Below, one piece after another: positions 8,013 to 16,129 of a stretch of DNA of 64,000 bases. The notes below the pieces were generated by a model that saw nothing but the letters and a program-made list of their open reading frames with translations, did no database searches and was not told where the DNA came from. Source of the DNA: Nocardioidaceae bacterium (GTDB taxonomy: Bacteria; Actinomycetota; Actinomycetes; Propionibacteriales; Nocardioidaceae). Each line of letters opens with the position of its first letter. The stretch's first letter is position 1. The stretch covers positions 620,001 through 684,000 of the forward strand of contig CP076053.1 in the NCBI GenBank assembly GCA_018672315.1, read 5' to 3'. The translations under genes and the position numbers were made by a program.

Positions 8013-8066
8013 TTCCGTTGCCCGCACCACCCCGTCACCGACGGGCGAGCGCCGCAGAGGAGGACG

Positions 8067-9308
8067 ATGACCAGCACGCCCCGTGATCCCGTCGACCCGC
8101 TGCTCCGGGTCTCCGGCATGAGCACAGCCGAGTTCGCCTCGACCACCTGGTCGCGGCGTCCCCTGCTACGGCGGGCGCACGAGCTGCCGGGCGTCGGCTT
8201 CGCCGACCTGCTCGACCTCGACGCGGTCGACGAGCTCGTCTCCATGCGCGGCCTGCGGACCCCCTTTGCCCGTATGGCCAAGGACGGACAGGTCCTCGCC
8301 ACCACCCGCTTCACCGGCGGTGGCGGAGCGGGCGCCGAGATCGCCGACCAGCTGGCCGACGACAAGGTGCTCGCGGAGATCGGGTCCGGCGCGACGCTGG
8401 TGCTCCAGGGGCTGCACCGGGTGTGGCCGCCGGTGGTCGACCTCGCGGGCGGACTCGCCCGGGCGCTGGGGCACCCGACGCAGGTGAACGCGTACGTCAC
8501 GCCGGCGCAGAGCACGGGCTTCGCGCCGCACTACGACGTGCACGACGTCTTCGTGCTGCAGCTCGCGGGGCGCAAGAGCTGGCGCGTGCACGAGCCCGTG
8601 CTGGTGGACCCGCTCCGCGACCAGCCGTGGGACGCACGCGCCGACGAGGTCGCTGCTCGCGCGGCCGAGGAGCCGCTCCTCGACGTGACGCTGGAGCCGG
8701 GTGACGCGCTGTACCTGCCGCGCGGCTACCTGCACGCCGCCACCGCCCTGGGCGAGGTGTCGGCGCACCTGACCGTGGGCGTGCAGGCCGTCACGCGCGC
8801 CACGGTGGCCTCGCAGGTGCTCGACCTGCTCGGCGAGGATCGCGAGCTGCGGCGGTCCCTGCCCGCCGGGGTGGACCTCGGCGACCCCGCTGCGGTCGCC
8901 GACGACCTCGCCGCGACGCGCGAGGCCCTGCACGCCGCCGTCGACCGGCTCGAGGTCTCCGCGGTCGCGGACGCCCTGGCCCGCCACGTGGCGTCCCGCG
9001 TACGCCCCGAGCCGATCAGCCCCCTCGCCCAGCTGCGCGCGGGCACCTCGGTCGAGGCGGGCACCCGGGTGAGGGTGCGGGCCGGGCTGCGGTGGACCGC
9101 GGCTGCCGAGAGCGACGGACGTCTTGCCGTGCGCGCGTTAGGTCGTACGCTCCGTGTGCCCGGCGCCGTGGAGGACGGCGTCCGCCACCTGCTCGGCGGC
9201 GACGTGCTCACCCCCGCCTCGGTGCCCGGCCTCGACGAGGCCGACGCACGCGTGCTCGTCGCCCGTCTTCTCCGCGAGGGGCTCGTCGTGCCGGCGGGGC
9301 ACGCGTGA
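8067..9308 (+). CDS. JmjC/cupin-fold 2-oxoglutarate Fe(II) oxygenase (ROXA-like)
   Basis: A 413-residue protein with a JmjC-type cupin domain at about residues 90-240 and a C-terminal winged-helix-like region. The iron ligands are visible as His155 and Asp157 in APHYDVHDVF and His223 in PRGYLHAA; AGRKSWRVH after the first strand is the family's usual continuation and would hold the 2-oxoglutarate lysine. Relatives (ribosomal oxygenases RoxA/YcfD, MINA53/NO66) hydroxylate Arg or His of ribosomal proteins. The start at 8067 has GAGGAGG upstream. The stop overlaps the GTG start of the next gene. Position next to a repetitive Asp-rich small protein suggests that protein as a substrate; a ribosomal protein substrate is the main alternative. 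Confidence 0.88.
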   Translation: MTSTPRDPVDPLLRVSGMSTAEFASTTWSRRPLLRRAHELPGVGFADLLDLDAVDELVSMRGLRTPFARMAKDGQVLATTRFTGGGGAGAEIADQLADDKVLAEIGSGATLVLQGLHRVWPPVVDLAGGLARALGHPTQVNAYVTPAQSTGFAPHYDVHDVFVLQLAGRKSWRVHEPVLVDPLRDQPWDARADEVAARAAEEPLLDVTLEPGDALYLPRGYLHAATALGEVSAHLTVGVQAVTRATVASQVLDLLGEDRELRRSLPAGVDLGDPAAVADDLAATREALHAAVDRLEVSAVADALARHVASRVRPEPISPLAQLRAGTSVEAGTRVRVRAGLRWTAAAESDGRLAVRALGRTLRVPGAVEDGVRHLLGGDVLTPASVPGLDEADARVLVARLLREGLVVPAGHA

Positions 9309-10270
9309 GCGCGCGTCCCGTGCCCCGCGAGGCGGCCGACCGGTGCTCGGTCGTCGCCGAGCTGCGCGAGGAGCCGCTCGCGGGCACGGCGCTCTCCCAC
9401 GCTCGTCTGCTGCTGGTCGAGCAGCCCGGGCCCTGGGGGCCTCGGGGTCTGGTGGAGAGCCGGGCGGACCCGCAGGTGGCCGACGACATCGACCACCTCG
9501 CGGCGGCGGCCGGGTTGCGTCTGCAGGGCGTACGCCGCCCGCGACGTCACGCGGACGACGGGGACCGCGACCACTTCGTGGCGGTCGTCGACACCGTGAC
9601 GGGCCGGGTGCGGTCCTGGACCGTGCCGTCGCTGAGCGCGTTGCGGGACTCCCAGCGTGCCGCCGCGGATCCCGATCCGGCCCTCGCCCGGGAACGTCTG
9701 GTGCCCGCCGGGCACGACGTGCGAGACCTCGACCAGCCCCTCTACCTCGTCTGCACGCACGGCCGGCACGACGCCTGCTGCGCCATCCGGGGCCGCCCGT
9801 TGGCCGAGGCCCTGCACAGGGTGCGCCCCGGCCAGGTCTGGGAGACCACGCACATCGGGGGCGACCGCTTCGCCGCGAACGTGCTGGTCGTGCCGCAGGG
9901 CGAGACCTACGGCCGCGTACGCCCCGAGGACTCCCCCGCGCTCGTCTCCGCGGTCGAACGCGGCGAGGTGGCCACCCGGTGGCTGCGCGGGCGCATGGGA
10001 CTGCCGCCCGTCGTGCAGACCGCGCTGGTCGCCGCCCACGAGCAGCTCGACCTGCCCCGACGCGATGCACTCAGCGTGCGGGAGGTGTCCCAGCGCGTGC
10101 CCGGCACGGCGGTCGTGCTCCTCGAGGCGGACCACCTCGAGGTGGAGGTCGAGGTGGTGGTGGGCACGAGCGAGCCGGCCCGCTTGACCTGCCGCGGCCC
10201 CGCGCGGGCGACGGCACGCACGACGATCCCTGGCACGGTGGTGGCACGGGCCGCGTGCGGCCCCGGCTGA
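9305..10270 (+). CDS. Sucrase/ferredoxin-like (Suc_Fer) thioredoxin-fold iron-sulfur protein
   Basis: A 321-residue protein starting at GTG 9305, which overlaps the oxygenase stop (GTGA). It contains CTHGRHDACCAIRGRPLAEAL and, 20 residues later, THIGGDRFAANVLVVPQG, the conserved cysteine and histidine segments of the Suc_Fer-like family. In the yeast relative Apd1 these regions hold a [2Fe-2S] cluster with mixed Cys/His ligation; that is family knowledge, not shown here. The strict coupling to the JmjC gene suggests it supplies electrons or keeps the oxygenase iron reduced. It faces the convergent MFS gene at 10305 across a 34-base gap. Confidence 0.85.
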   Translation: MSARPVPREAADRCSVVAELREEPLAGTALSHARLLLVEQPGPWGPRGLVESRADPQVADDIDHLAAAAGLRLQGVRRPRRHADDGDRDHFVAVVDTVTGRVRSWTVPSLSALRDSQRAAADPDPALARERLVPAGHDVRDLDQPLYLVCTHGRHDACCAIRGRPLAEALHRVRPGQVWETTHIGGDRFAANVLVVPQGETYGRVRPEDSPALVSAVERGEVATRWLRGRMGLPPVVQTALVAAHEQLDLPRRDALSVREVSQRVPGTAVVLLEADHLEVEVEVVVGTSEPARLTCRGPARATARTTIPGTVVARAACGPG

Positions 10271-10304
10271 TCCGGCTGGTCCGACCGCTGGGCAGCGAGC
10301 TCGC

Positions 10305-11789
10305 TCAGTGCTGCACGTCGTCGATCGTCAGGTCGGCGGGCACGAGCCTCCAGACCGCGTACGCCGCCGCCGCGGTCAGCACCGCCCCCGCGAGCCCCAC
10401 GGCAGCGAAGCCGCTCACGAACGCGTCGGAGGCCGCGTCGAAGCCGGGGGTGCCGATCGCACCCGCGACGGACTCGCGCACGGCGGCGTCGGTGGCCTCG
10501 GGCAGCGACGCCCGGTAGACCACGCCGAGCACGCTGCCCAGCACGGTGATGCCCAGCACCGCGCCGAGCTCGTAGGTGATCTCCTCCATCGCCGCCGCGG
10601 TGCCGGCCCGGGCGTCGTCGGCGGCACCCATGATCAGCGCCGAGCCGAGGCCGAGCGCCGACGTGCCGAGACCGATGACGGCGAAGGCCGCGGCCACCCA
10701 GACGTACACCGCGGGCACGACCGCGAGCAGGGTGAGCCCGACCGCGAGCACCACGACACCGCCGGTGAGCACCAGCCGTGGGCTCGTGCGCGCCGCCAGC
10801 GCGGGGGCGAAGGGTGAGGCGACCAGGGCGCCGACCGCCAACGGCAGCAGCGCCAGACCCGCCTGCAGCGGCGTCCAGCCCTGCACGAACTGCAGCCACT
10901 GGCTACCCACGAAGAGCACCGCGACCATGGCGGCCGAGCTCGCCAGCGCCGCGATGACGCCCGCGCGGAGCACGGGCGACCCGAACAGGCGTACGTCGAG
11001 CATCGGCCGCTGCGAGGTGAGCATGCGCCGGGCGAACACGGCGAGGGCGGCCGCGCCCACGGCGAGGACCGTGAGCACCGGCAGCGTCGGACCCTCCTTG
11101 CCGAGCAGCTTGATCGCGTAGACCGTGGCCGTGAGACCACCGGCCGAGAGCACGATGCCGGCGGGGTCCAGGCGCCCGGGACGGCTCGACCTGTTCTCCC
11201 TGAGCAGCCAGAGCGCACCCAGGGCGGCGACGACCATCAGCGGCACGTTCAGCAGGAACGCCGCGTGCCAGCTGAAGGCGGCGAGCAGCGCGCCTCCGAC
11301 GACGGGCCCGACGGCGGCGCCGAGCGCCGCCGTGGCGCCCCAGATGCTCAGGGCGAGCGTCCGCTCCCGGGGGTCGGCGAAGGTCGACCGGATCAGCGAG
11401 AGCGTCGACGGCATGATCATCGCGCCGCCGATGCCCAGCACGGCACGCACGGCGACGACGGCAGCAGCGGAGTCGGCGAGCAGGATGCCCAGGGAGCCGA
11501 CGGCGAAGGCCGTGTACCCGGCCACGAGCATGCGCCGGCGTCCCCATCGGTCGCCGAGTGCCGTCACCGGCACCAGGAACGCAGCGAGGGTCAGGGCGTA
11601 GACGTCGACGACCCAGAGCTGCGCGACGGCGTCGAGCCGGAGGTCGGCCACCATCGCGGGCAGCGCGACGTTGAGGATCGTCATGTCCATCACGACCACG
11701 AGCAGGCTGCTCGCGAGCACGGCCAGCGCCCACCAGCGGCGCGGGTCCGCGGCCTCGACCGCTGGACGACCCGGCTGCAGGCTGGTCAT
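10305..11789 (-). CDS. DHA2-family drug/proton antiporter (14-helix MFS)
   Basis: A 494-residue membrane protein of the EmrB/QacA (DHA2) type. The first helix carries MDMTILNVALPAMVADL and the following loop the MFS motif A GDRWGRRRM; helices continue to about residue 485. It should expel small toxic compounds in exchange for protons. Its ATG overlaps the stop of the TetR gene (ATGA), so regulator and pump are one operon controlled by the palindromic operator at 12356-12396. The inducing drug cannot be read from sequence. Confidence 0.92.
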   Translation of the reverse strand: MTSLQPGRPAVEAADPRRWWALAVLASSLLVVVMDMTILNVALPAMVADLRLDAVAQLWVVDVYALTLAAFLVPVTALGDRWGRRRMLVAGYTAFAVGSLGILLADSAAAVVAVRAVLGIGGAMIMPSTLSLIRSTFADPRERTLALSIWGATAALGAAVGPVVGGALLAAFSWHAAFLLNVPLMVVAALGALWLLRENRSSRPGRLDPAGIVLSAGGLTATVYAIKLLGKEGPTLPVLTVLAVGAAALAVFARRMLTSQRPMLDVRLFGSPVLRAGVIAALASSAAMVAVLFVGSQWLQFVQGWTPLQAGLALLPLAVGALVASPFAPALAARTSPRLVLTGGVVVLAVGLTLLAVVPAVYVWVAAAFAVIGLGTSALGLGSALIMGAADDARAGTAAAMEEITYELGAVLGITVLGSVLGVVYRASLPEATDAAVRESVAGAIGTPGFDAASDAFVSGFAAVGLAGAVLTAAAAYAVWRLVPADLTIDDVQH

Positions 11790-12343
11790 GCCCCCACCCC
11801 CCGGCGGAAGGTCTCGAGCACCAGGGCACCGGCGCCGCGCGGGGCGACGTCGCCCACGCGGCGCGCCTCGCGCACGGCGACCAGGAGGCCGTACACGGCG
11901 TGGCCCATCCAGGCCGCGGGCAGGTCGGCGCGGAGCACCCCCACGGCCTGGGCAGCACGGAACAGAGCGGTCTCACGATCGGCGAGATGCTGGGTGCGGC
12001 GCTCGAGGTCGGCATTGGCCAGGATCACCTGGTCGGTCAGGGCGAAGCCGTAGTCGTCGGCGTCCTCGACGTACGCCAGCACGAGGGACTCCAGCGCCGC
12101 GACCACCGTGTCGGCGTCGCCGCTCGCGGCGACCTGCTCGACGCCGACGGTGTCGAGTCGCTGCTCCCACCGGTCGAGCGAACGGGTGCCGAGCTCGACG
12201 AGCAGGGCGTCCCTGGAGTCCACGTGCCGGTGGAGGGTGGCCCGACTGATGCCCGCTGCAGAGGCCAGGTCGGCCATCGAGGCTGTCGCGTCCCGGTTGA
12301 GCGCCTGCAGGCAGGCCGACAGCACGTCGTCACGGTGCGACAT
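11786..12343 (-). CDS. TetR-family repressor of the adjacent MFS pump
   Basis: A 185-residue regulator with an N-terminal helix-turn-helix (MADLASAAGISRATLHRHVDS, about residues 21-41) and a C-terminal ligand-binding half. The ATG at 12343 is chosen because AGGAG lies six bases upstream; an in-frame upstream codon near 12370 lies inside the operator palindrome. It probably represses its own operon with the DHA2 transporter until a drug or metabolite binds. Confidence 0.92.
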   Translation of the reverse strand: MSHRDDVLSACLQALNRDATASMADLASAAGISRATLHRHVDSRDALLVELGTRSLDRWEQRLDTVGVEQVAASGDADTVVAALESLVLAYVEDADDYGFALTDQVILANADLERRTQHLADRETALFRAAQAVGVLRADLPAAWMGHAVYGLLVAVREARRVGDVAPRGAGALVLETFRRGVGA

Positions 12344-12355
12344 GGCGACTCCTCT

Positions 12356-12396
12356 CGTGTGAGACACCAATGTCTCACACGAGACTTGCCTGTCTC
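12356..12396. promoter_or_regulatory. TetR operator: perfect palindrome plus a second half-site pair
   Basis: CGTGTGAGACA (12356-12366), spacer CCAA, then exact complement TGTCTCACACG (12371-12381). A second pair GAGAC (12381-12385) and GTCTC (12392-12396) continues the pattern. On the minus strand TTGAGACA could be the -35 of the tetR-MFS operon. The inverted TGAGACA/TGTCTCA arrangement is typical of TetR operators. Confidence 0.85.
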
Positions 12397-12405
12397 AATC
12401 AGGCA

Positions 12406-12684
12406 TCATGCCGGGACCACCCGCAGCGGTTGACCGCCGAAGGTCTCCGGGGTCTGCAACCACTCGCCGCAGCAGTGCTCGCACAGCAGCAGGGTGTCTT
12501 CGCCGAGGCTGTCGCCGGCGTCGTCACTGAACTCCCAGACGAGCCGCCACGTCGCCGCGTCGTCGTGGGCGGCCGAGTCGGAGTGGTCACACAGGACGCA
12601 CTCGCAGCGGCTCAGCGCAGCCAGGTCGGCGGTGAGGGTGATCGCCGGGTCGGTGTCGAGAGGTGAGGTGCTCATGGGTTCCAT
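12406..12684 (-). CDS. Small CxxC/CxxC protein of unknown function
   Basis: About 92 residues from ATG 12684 (or 89 from the in-frame ATG 12675; neither has a good ribosome binding site). It contains CECVLCDH and CEHCCGEW, about 45 residues apart, which could bind one zinc as a split ribbon, with an acidic central segment WEFSDDAGDSLGEDT. No signal peptide or membrane segment is seen. It starts divergently from the MFS gene at 12816 and lies tail-to-head with the TetR operator. I do not recognise the family. Confidence 0.65.
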   Translation of the reverse strand: MEPMSTSPLDTDPAITLTADLAALSRCECVLCDHSDSAAHDDAATWRLVWEFSDDAGDSLGEDTLLLCEHCCGEWLQTPETFGGQPLRVVPA

Positions 12685-12815
12685 GCTGCGCCCGACCACC
12701 GACAGATCTCGACCGATCGGCCCGCGAGTCGCGGGTCCGGCGTGGAACTCACCGGTTGACACGTCCGCTCCCGGGAACCCGGGCTCCGAGACACAAGGAC
12801 GACAGGGGGGCACCA

Positions 12816-14027
12816 GTGGACCGCAACTCGATCAAGGTCGGCGTAGGCGGCGCTGCCGTCGTCGGCGTGGCCTTCGGCATGGCGCGCTACGCGTACGGCC
12901 TGACCCTCCCCGATCTCAGGGAGGAGTTCGACCTCTCCGAGGTGCTCCTCGGCCTCATCGCGAGCGGCACCTTCGTCGGCTACCTGCTCGGGCTCCTCGC
13001 GGTGCCCCCGCTGGCCCACCGCAGAGGCCCGCGAGCGCCCACGACCATCGGGGCGGGCTGCGCCGTGCTCGGCTGCGCGACGGTGGCGACGGCACCGAAC
13101 GGGCTCGTGCTGGGCGTCGGGGCCGTGCTCAGCGGTGCGGCCGCCGGATGGGTGTGGGCGCCGTACTCCGACATCGTGACCAGCTCGACGCCCCGGCGCG
13201 ACCAGAACACGTTGTTGGCCGTCATCACCACGGGCACCAGTGCGGGCCTGCTGCTCGTCGCCGGCCTCGGGCTCGTCGGGGCCGCCACGTCCTGGCGGGC
13301 GACCTGGGCGGGCATCGCGGTGGCGGCGTTCGTCGGCGCACTGGTGAACCTGCGCCTCGTGCCGCGGCTCAAGCCGGGAGACCCGTGGCCGGCCTCGGCG
13401 CCCCAGGATCTCGTGGACGCCGGCGCCGAGTCGGGCTCGAGGGCTCCGGTACGCACCCGGGACGTCGTCCGCAGACGAGGTCTCATCGCACCACTGGCAT
13501 TCTCCGCGGCCTTCTTCACCGCCGTCACCGTCTACCTCACCTACGCCGCGGACGCCGCGCGACAAGGGGGTCTGGCGGCCGTGGCAGCGCCGATCCTCTT
13601 CGCGCTCGTGGGTCTCGGCGGACTCGTCGCACTCCTCACCGCGCGGTTGACAGGCCGCCTCGGCACGGGGCGTGTCGGCAGCCTGAGCCTGTCCCTGAGC
13701 GGCGTCGCCCTGCTGGCCCTGTCGTGGGGAGGCGACTCCCTCGTGGCCGTCCTCGGGGGCGCGGTGGTGTTCGGGATTTCCCTGATGGTGGGCTCGTCGG
13801 TGCTGTCGGTCTGGACGGCCGAGGCCTCACCGGACGTGCCCGAGGAGTCGTTCACCACTGCCCTCGTGGTGGGCGCGATCGTGTCCATCGCCTCCCCGAC
13901 GGTGGCCGGTGCGGCCCTCGGACCGCTGGGCCTGCCGATGGTTCTCGCGCTCACCGGCGTGGCTGCGCTGCTGGTCGCCGCGGGCCTCGAGGGCGCGGCC
14001 CATCAGCGACGACGCGCGCACACCTGA
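12816..14027 (+). CDS. MFS transporter, YbfB/CynX-like
   Basis: A 403-residue, roughly 12-helix transporter. The start is GTG 12816 behind an AGGGGGG ribosome binding site, giving MDRNSIKVGVGG and then FGMARYAYGLTLPDLREEF, a first-helix pattern common in YbfB/YjiJ-type MFS proteins. Motif-A-like GLIASGTFVGYLLG and the central cytoplasmic loop (about residues 185-220) are present. The substrate is unknown. It is convergent with the arsenate-reductase-like gene with a 15-base gap. Confidence 0.88.
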   Translation: MDRNSIKVGVGGAAVVGVAFGMARYAYGLTLPDLREEFDLSEVLLGLIASGTFVGYLLGLLAVPPLAHRRGPRAPTTIGAGCAVLGCATVATAPNGLVLGVGAVLSGAAAGWVWAPYSDIVTSSTPRRDQNTLLAVITTGTSAGLLLVAGLGLVGAATSWRATWAGIAVAAFVGALVNLRLVPRLKPGDPWPASAPQDLVDAGAESGSRAPVRTRDVVRRRGLIAPLAFSAAFFTAVTVYLTYAADAARQGGLAAVAAPILFALVGLGGLVALLTARLTGRLGTGRVGSLSLSLSGVALLALSWGGDSLVAVLGGAVVFGISLMVGSSVLSVWTAEASPDVPEESFTTALVVGAIVSIASPTVAGAALGPLGLPMVLALTGVAALLVAAGLEGAAHQRRRAHT

Positions 14028-14042
14028 GGCGGTCCGGTCACC

Positions 14043-14489
14043 TCAGCCCAGCACCGAACGGGGCAGGTCGAGACCCGGCACCAGCTCTACGAGCAGGTCG
14101 CGTACGCGTGCGTCGATGTCGGCGATCACCGCACGCACGGTCGCGGGGTCCTGACCACCGGGGTCGGCGACGGGCCAGTCGACGTACCGGACGCCCGGGA
14201 CGTACGGGCACTCCTCGCCGCACCCGAGCGTGATCGCGACCGTCGAGGCCTCGATCGTCTCCCGCGTGAGCTTCTCCGGCGTCTCGGCCGAGGTGTCGAG
14301 ACCCAGCGCCCCGAGGGCGTCCGCGACCTCGGGATGGATGTGCTCCCCCGGTTGCGTCCCGGCGGAGACGGCCGCGACCCGACCCTGCGCGTAGTGCTCG
14401 GTCAGCACCCGTCCGATGACCGAGCGGCCACCGTTGCGTACGCAGGCGAAGACGACCTGGGGAACCTCTGACCGGGCGGAGTCCGTCAC
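14043..14489 (-). CDS. Low-molecular-weight phosphatase/arsenate reductase family protein
   Basis: A 148-residue protein with the phosphate-binding loop CVRNGGRS (Cys16-Ser23, CX5RS) and the general acid region YVDWPVADPGGQD near residues 100-112. LMW tyrosine phosphatases and the ArsC arsenate reductases share this fold. Actinobacterial arsenate enzymes often use mycothiol, and a second Cys pair lies in GCGEECP. Which reaction applies here is uncertain because no arsenite pump or ArsR is adjacent. The start is GTG 14489. It is divergent from the exonuclease gene, with only 24 bases between the two starts. Confidence 0.8.
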   Translation of the reverse strand: MTDSARSEVPQVVFACVRNGGRSVIGRVLTEHYAQGRVAAVSAGTQPGEHIHPEVADALGALGLDTSAETPEKLTRETIEASTVAITLGCGEECPYVPGVRYVDWPVADPGGQDPATVRAVIADIDARVRDLLVELVPGLDLPRSVLG

Positions 14490-14513
14490 GCTCGGTGAGC
14501 GTACGGTGCTCGC

Positions 14514-15518
14514 GTGAACGGCGGGGGGACGACGGCACGTCGACGGCTCCTGCTCTGCGTCGACGCACCCTCGCTGCTGCACCGCAACCACCACGCCCGA
14601 CGCTCCTCGGACCTGCGCGACACCGCAGGACGCCCAGCGTGGGCGCTGCACGGCATGCTGCGGCAGATCCTCGAGGTGCTCGACCGGTTCGCTCCCGACG
14701 CCGTGGTGTTCGGCATCGACGACCGCCGCGCGTCCGTGCGCGAGGACGCCTATCCGGCGTACAAGGCGGGACGTGCCGAGAAGGACGACACCCTGGTCGA
14801 GCAGCTGGAGCGGGCCCAGGCGTTGCTGAGCGCCCTCGGCCTGCACGCGGTCACCCCGCCGGGACTCGAGGCCGACGACGTCTCGGCCAGCGCTGCGGTG
14901 TGGGCCGGGCGCCAGGGCTGGGACTGCGTGCTCGTCACCTCCGACCGCGACGCCTTCGCCCACGTCTCCGACCACTGCCGCGTGCTGCGCGTGATCTCCG
15001 GCGGCATCGCAAACTCACCCCTCCTGACGCCGCCGCGGCTGCAGAGCATGTACGGCGTGCCGGCCGAGCACTACCTGACGTACGCCGCCCTGCGCGGTGA
15101 CGCCAGCGACAACCTGCCGGGCGTCCGCGGACTCGGGGAGAAGACCGCGGCACTGCTCGTGGCCGCGGTCGGTCCGATGACCGAGGTCTGGGCCGACCTC
15201 GCCGCCTGCGACGGCGCGACCGTCGCCGCGGCGGTCGACGACCTCTGCGCGGAGCTGGGGCGACCCCGGGCCGGCCGCACGGTCGTCTCACACCTGGCTG
15301 CGCCGGACGCCCGGGAGCGCTTCGAGTTCAACCACGCACTGATGCGCGGGCACACCGACGTCGACCTCGGGCTGACCCCCGAGGTGCCCGGCTCGGCCGG
15401 GCTGCTGCCGCTCGACGCCGTCACCGTGGCCCGCGTCGTGGGCTTCCTCGGCCGTCCCGAGACCACCGACCTCGCCCTGCGGGTGCTGAGCGAGCCACCG
15501 GGCTCACGCGCCTCGTAG
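14514..15518 (+). CDS. 5'-3' exonuclease (DNA polymerase I N-terminal type, stand-alone)
   Basis: A 334-residue FEN/PIN-like nuclease. Acidic metal-binding residues appear in LLLCVDAPSLLHRN, FGIDDRRASVRED, PGLEADDVSAS and VTSDRDAFAH. The helix-hairpin-helix DNA-binding segment is GDASDNLPGVRGLGEKTAALL. It removes nucleotides or RNA from 5' ends and flaps during repair or replication, and is a stand-alone relative of the polymerase I exonuclease domain. GTG 14514 follows TACGGT (14502-14507) by six bases, indicating a leaderless transcript. Confidence 0.92.
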   Translation: MNGGGTTARRRLLLCVDAPSLLHRNHHARRSSDLRDTAGRPAWALHGMLRQILEVLDRFAPDAVVFGIDDRRASVREDAYPAYKAGRAEKDDTLVEQLERAQALLSALGLHAVTPPGLEADDVSASAAVWAGRQGWDCVLVTSDRDAFAHVSDHCRVLRVISGGIANSPLLTPPRLQSMYGVPAEHYLTYAALRGDASDNLPGVRGLGEKTAALLVAAVGPMTEVWADLAACDGATVAAAVDDLCAELGRPRAGRTVVSHLAAPDARERFEFNHALMRGHTDVDLGLTPEVPGSAGLLPLDAVTVARVVGFLGRPETTDLALRVLSEPPGSRAS

Positions 15519-15558
15519 GTCCTGGCCGCCTCATCTGGCAGAGCCGGCTCAGCCGGGC

Positions 15559-16035
15559 TCAGCCGGCCCCATCGACCGAGCCGTCGACGGCCGCCAGGAT
15601 CGCCTCGGCCGCCTCGCCCAGCGTCCGCAGCTGAGCGGGGGTGAGACGGTCGACGACCAGGGCGCGTACGCCGGCCACGTGCACCGGCGCGGCAGCCTCC
15701 AGCTGCGCCGCCCCCTGGTCGGTGAGCACCGCGTACGTGCTGCGTCGATCGACCGGGTCGCCCTCGCGCACCACCCAGCCCCGCTGCTCGAGCCGGGTGA
15801 CCACGTTGGACAGACGCGGAAGGGAGCTGCCGGCCATACGCGCGACGTCGCGGAGGTGGCAGCGACGGTCCTCGCGCATCGAGAGGACGGCCAGCACGAG
15901 GTACTCGAAGTGGCTCATCGACGCGCCCTGCTGGAGCTGGGAGTCCAGGGCCCCCGGCAGCCGCATCAGCATCTGCACGAACGGGAGCCAGGCATCCTGC
16001 TGGTCGTCGTCGAGCCACCGCGGTTCTTCGGCCAC
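15559..16035 (-). CDS. MarR-family transcriptional regulator
   Basis: A 158-residue winged-helix regulator: the recognition region HLRDVARMAGSSLPRLSNVVTRLEQRGWVVRE and the wing PVDRRSTYAVLTDQG are clear, with dimerisation helices at both ends. The start GTG 16035 fits the usual short N-terminus, although its ribosome binding site (GGGAGGAGG) is about 14 bases away. It is divergent from the DODA-type dioxygenase gene, and a 14-bp palindrome between them is its likely operator, so it probably controls both genes. The ligand is perhaps an aromatic compound. Confidence 0.9.
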   Translation of the reverse strand: MAEEPRWLDDDQQDAWLPFVQMLMRLPGALDSQLQQGASMSHFEYLVLAVLSMREDRRCHLRDVARMAGSSLPRLSNVVTRLEQRGWVVREGDPVDRRSTYAVLTDQGAAQLEAAAPVHVAGVRALVVDRLTPAQLRTLGEAAEAILAAVDGSVDGAG

Positions 16036-16082
16036 GGGAGAACGGTACGCCTCCTCCCGCCCGTCGCGGGTCTCGGAATACA

Positions 16083-16096
16083 CTTCACGCGTGAAG
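16083..16096. promoter_or_regulatory. MarR operator palindrome
   Basis: CTTCACGCGTGAAG is a perfect 14-bp palindrome in the 94-base divergent gap between marR and the dioxygenase gene, 34 bases before the dioxygenase ATG. The TTCA-N4-TGAA form is of the MarR-operator type. Confidence 0.75.
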
Positions 16097-16129
16097 CGTT
16101 GCCCTGGTGAGACCGCCGAGAGGACCACC

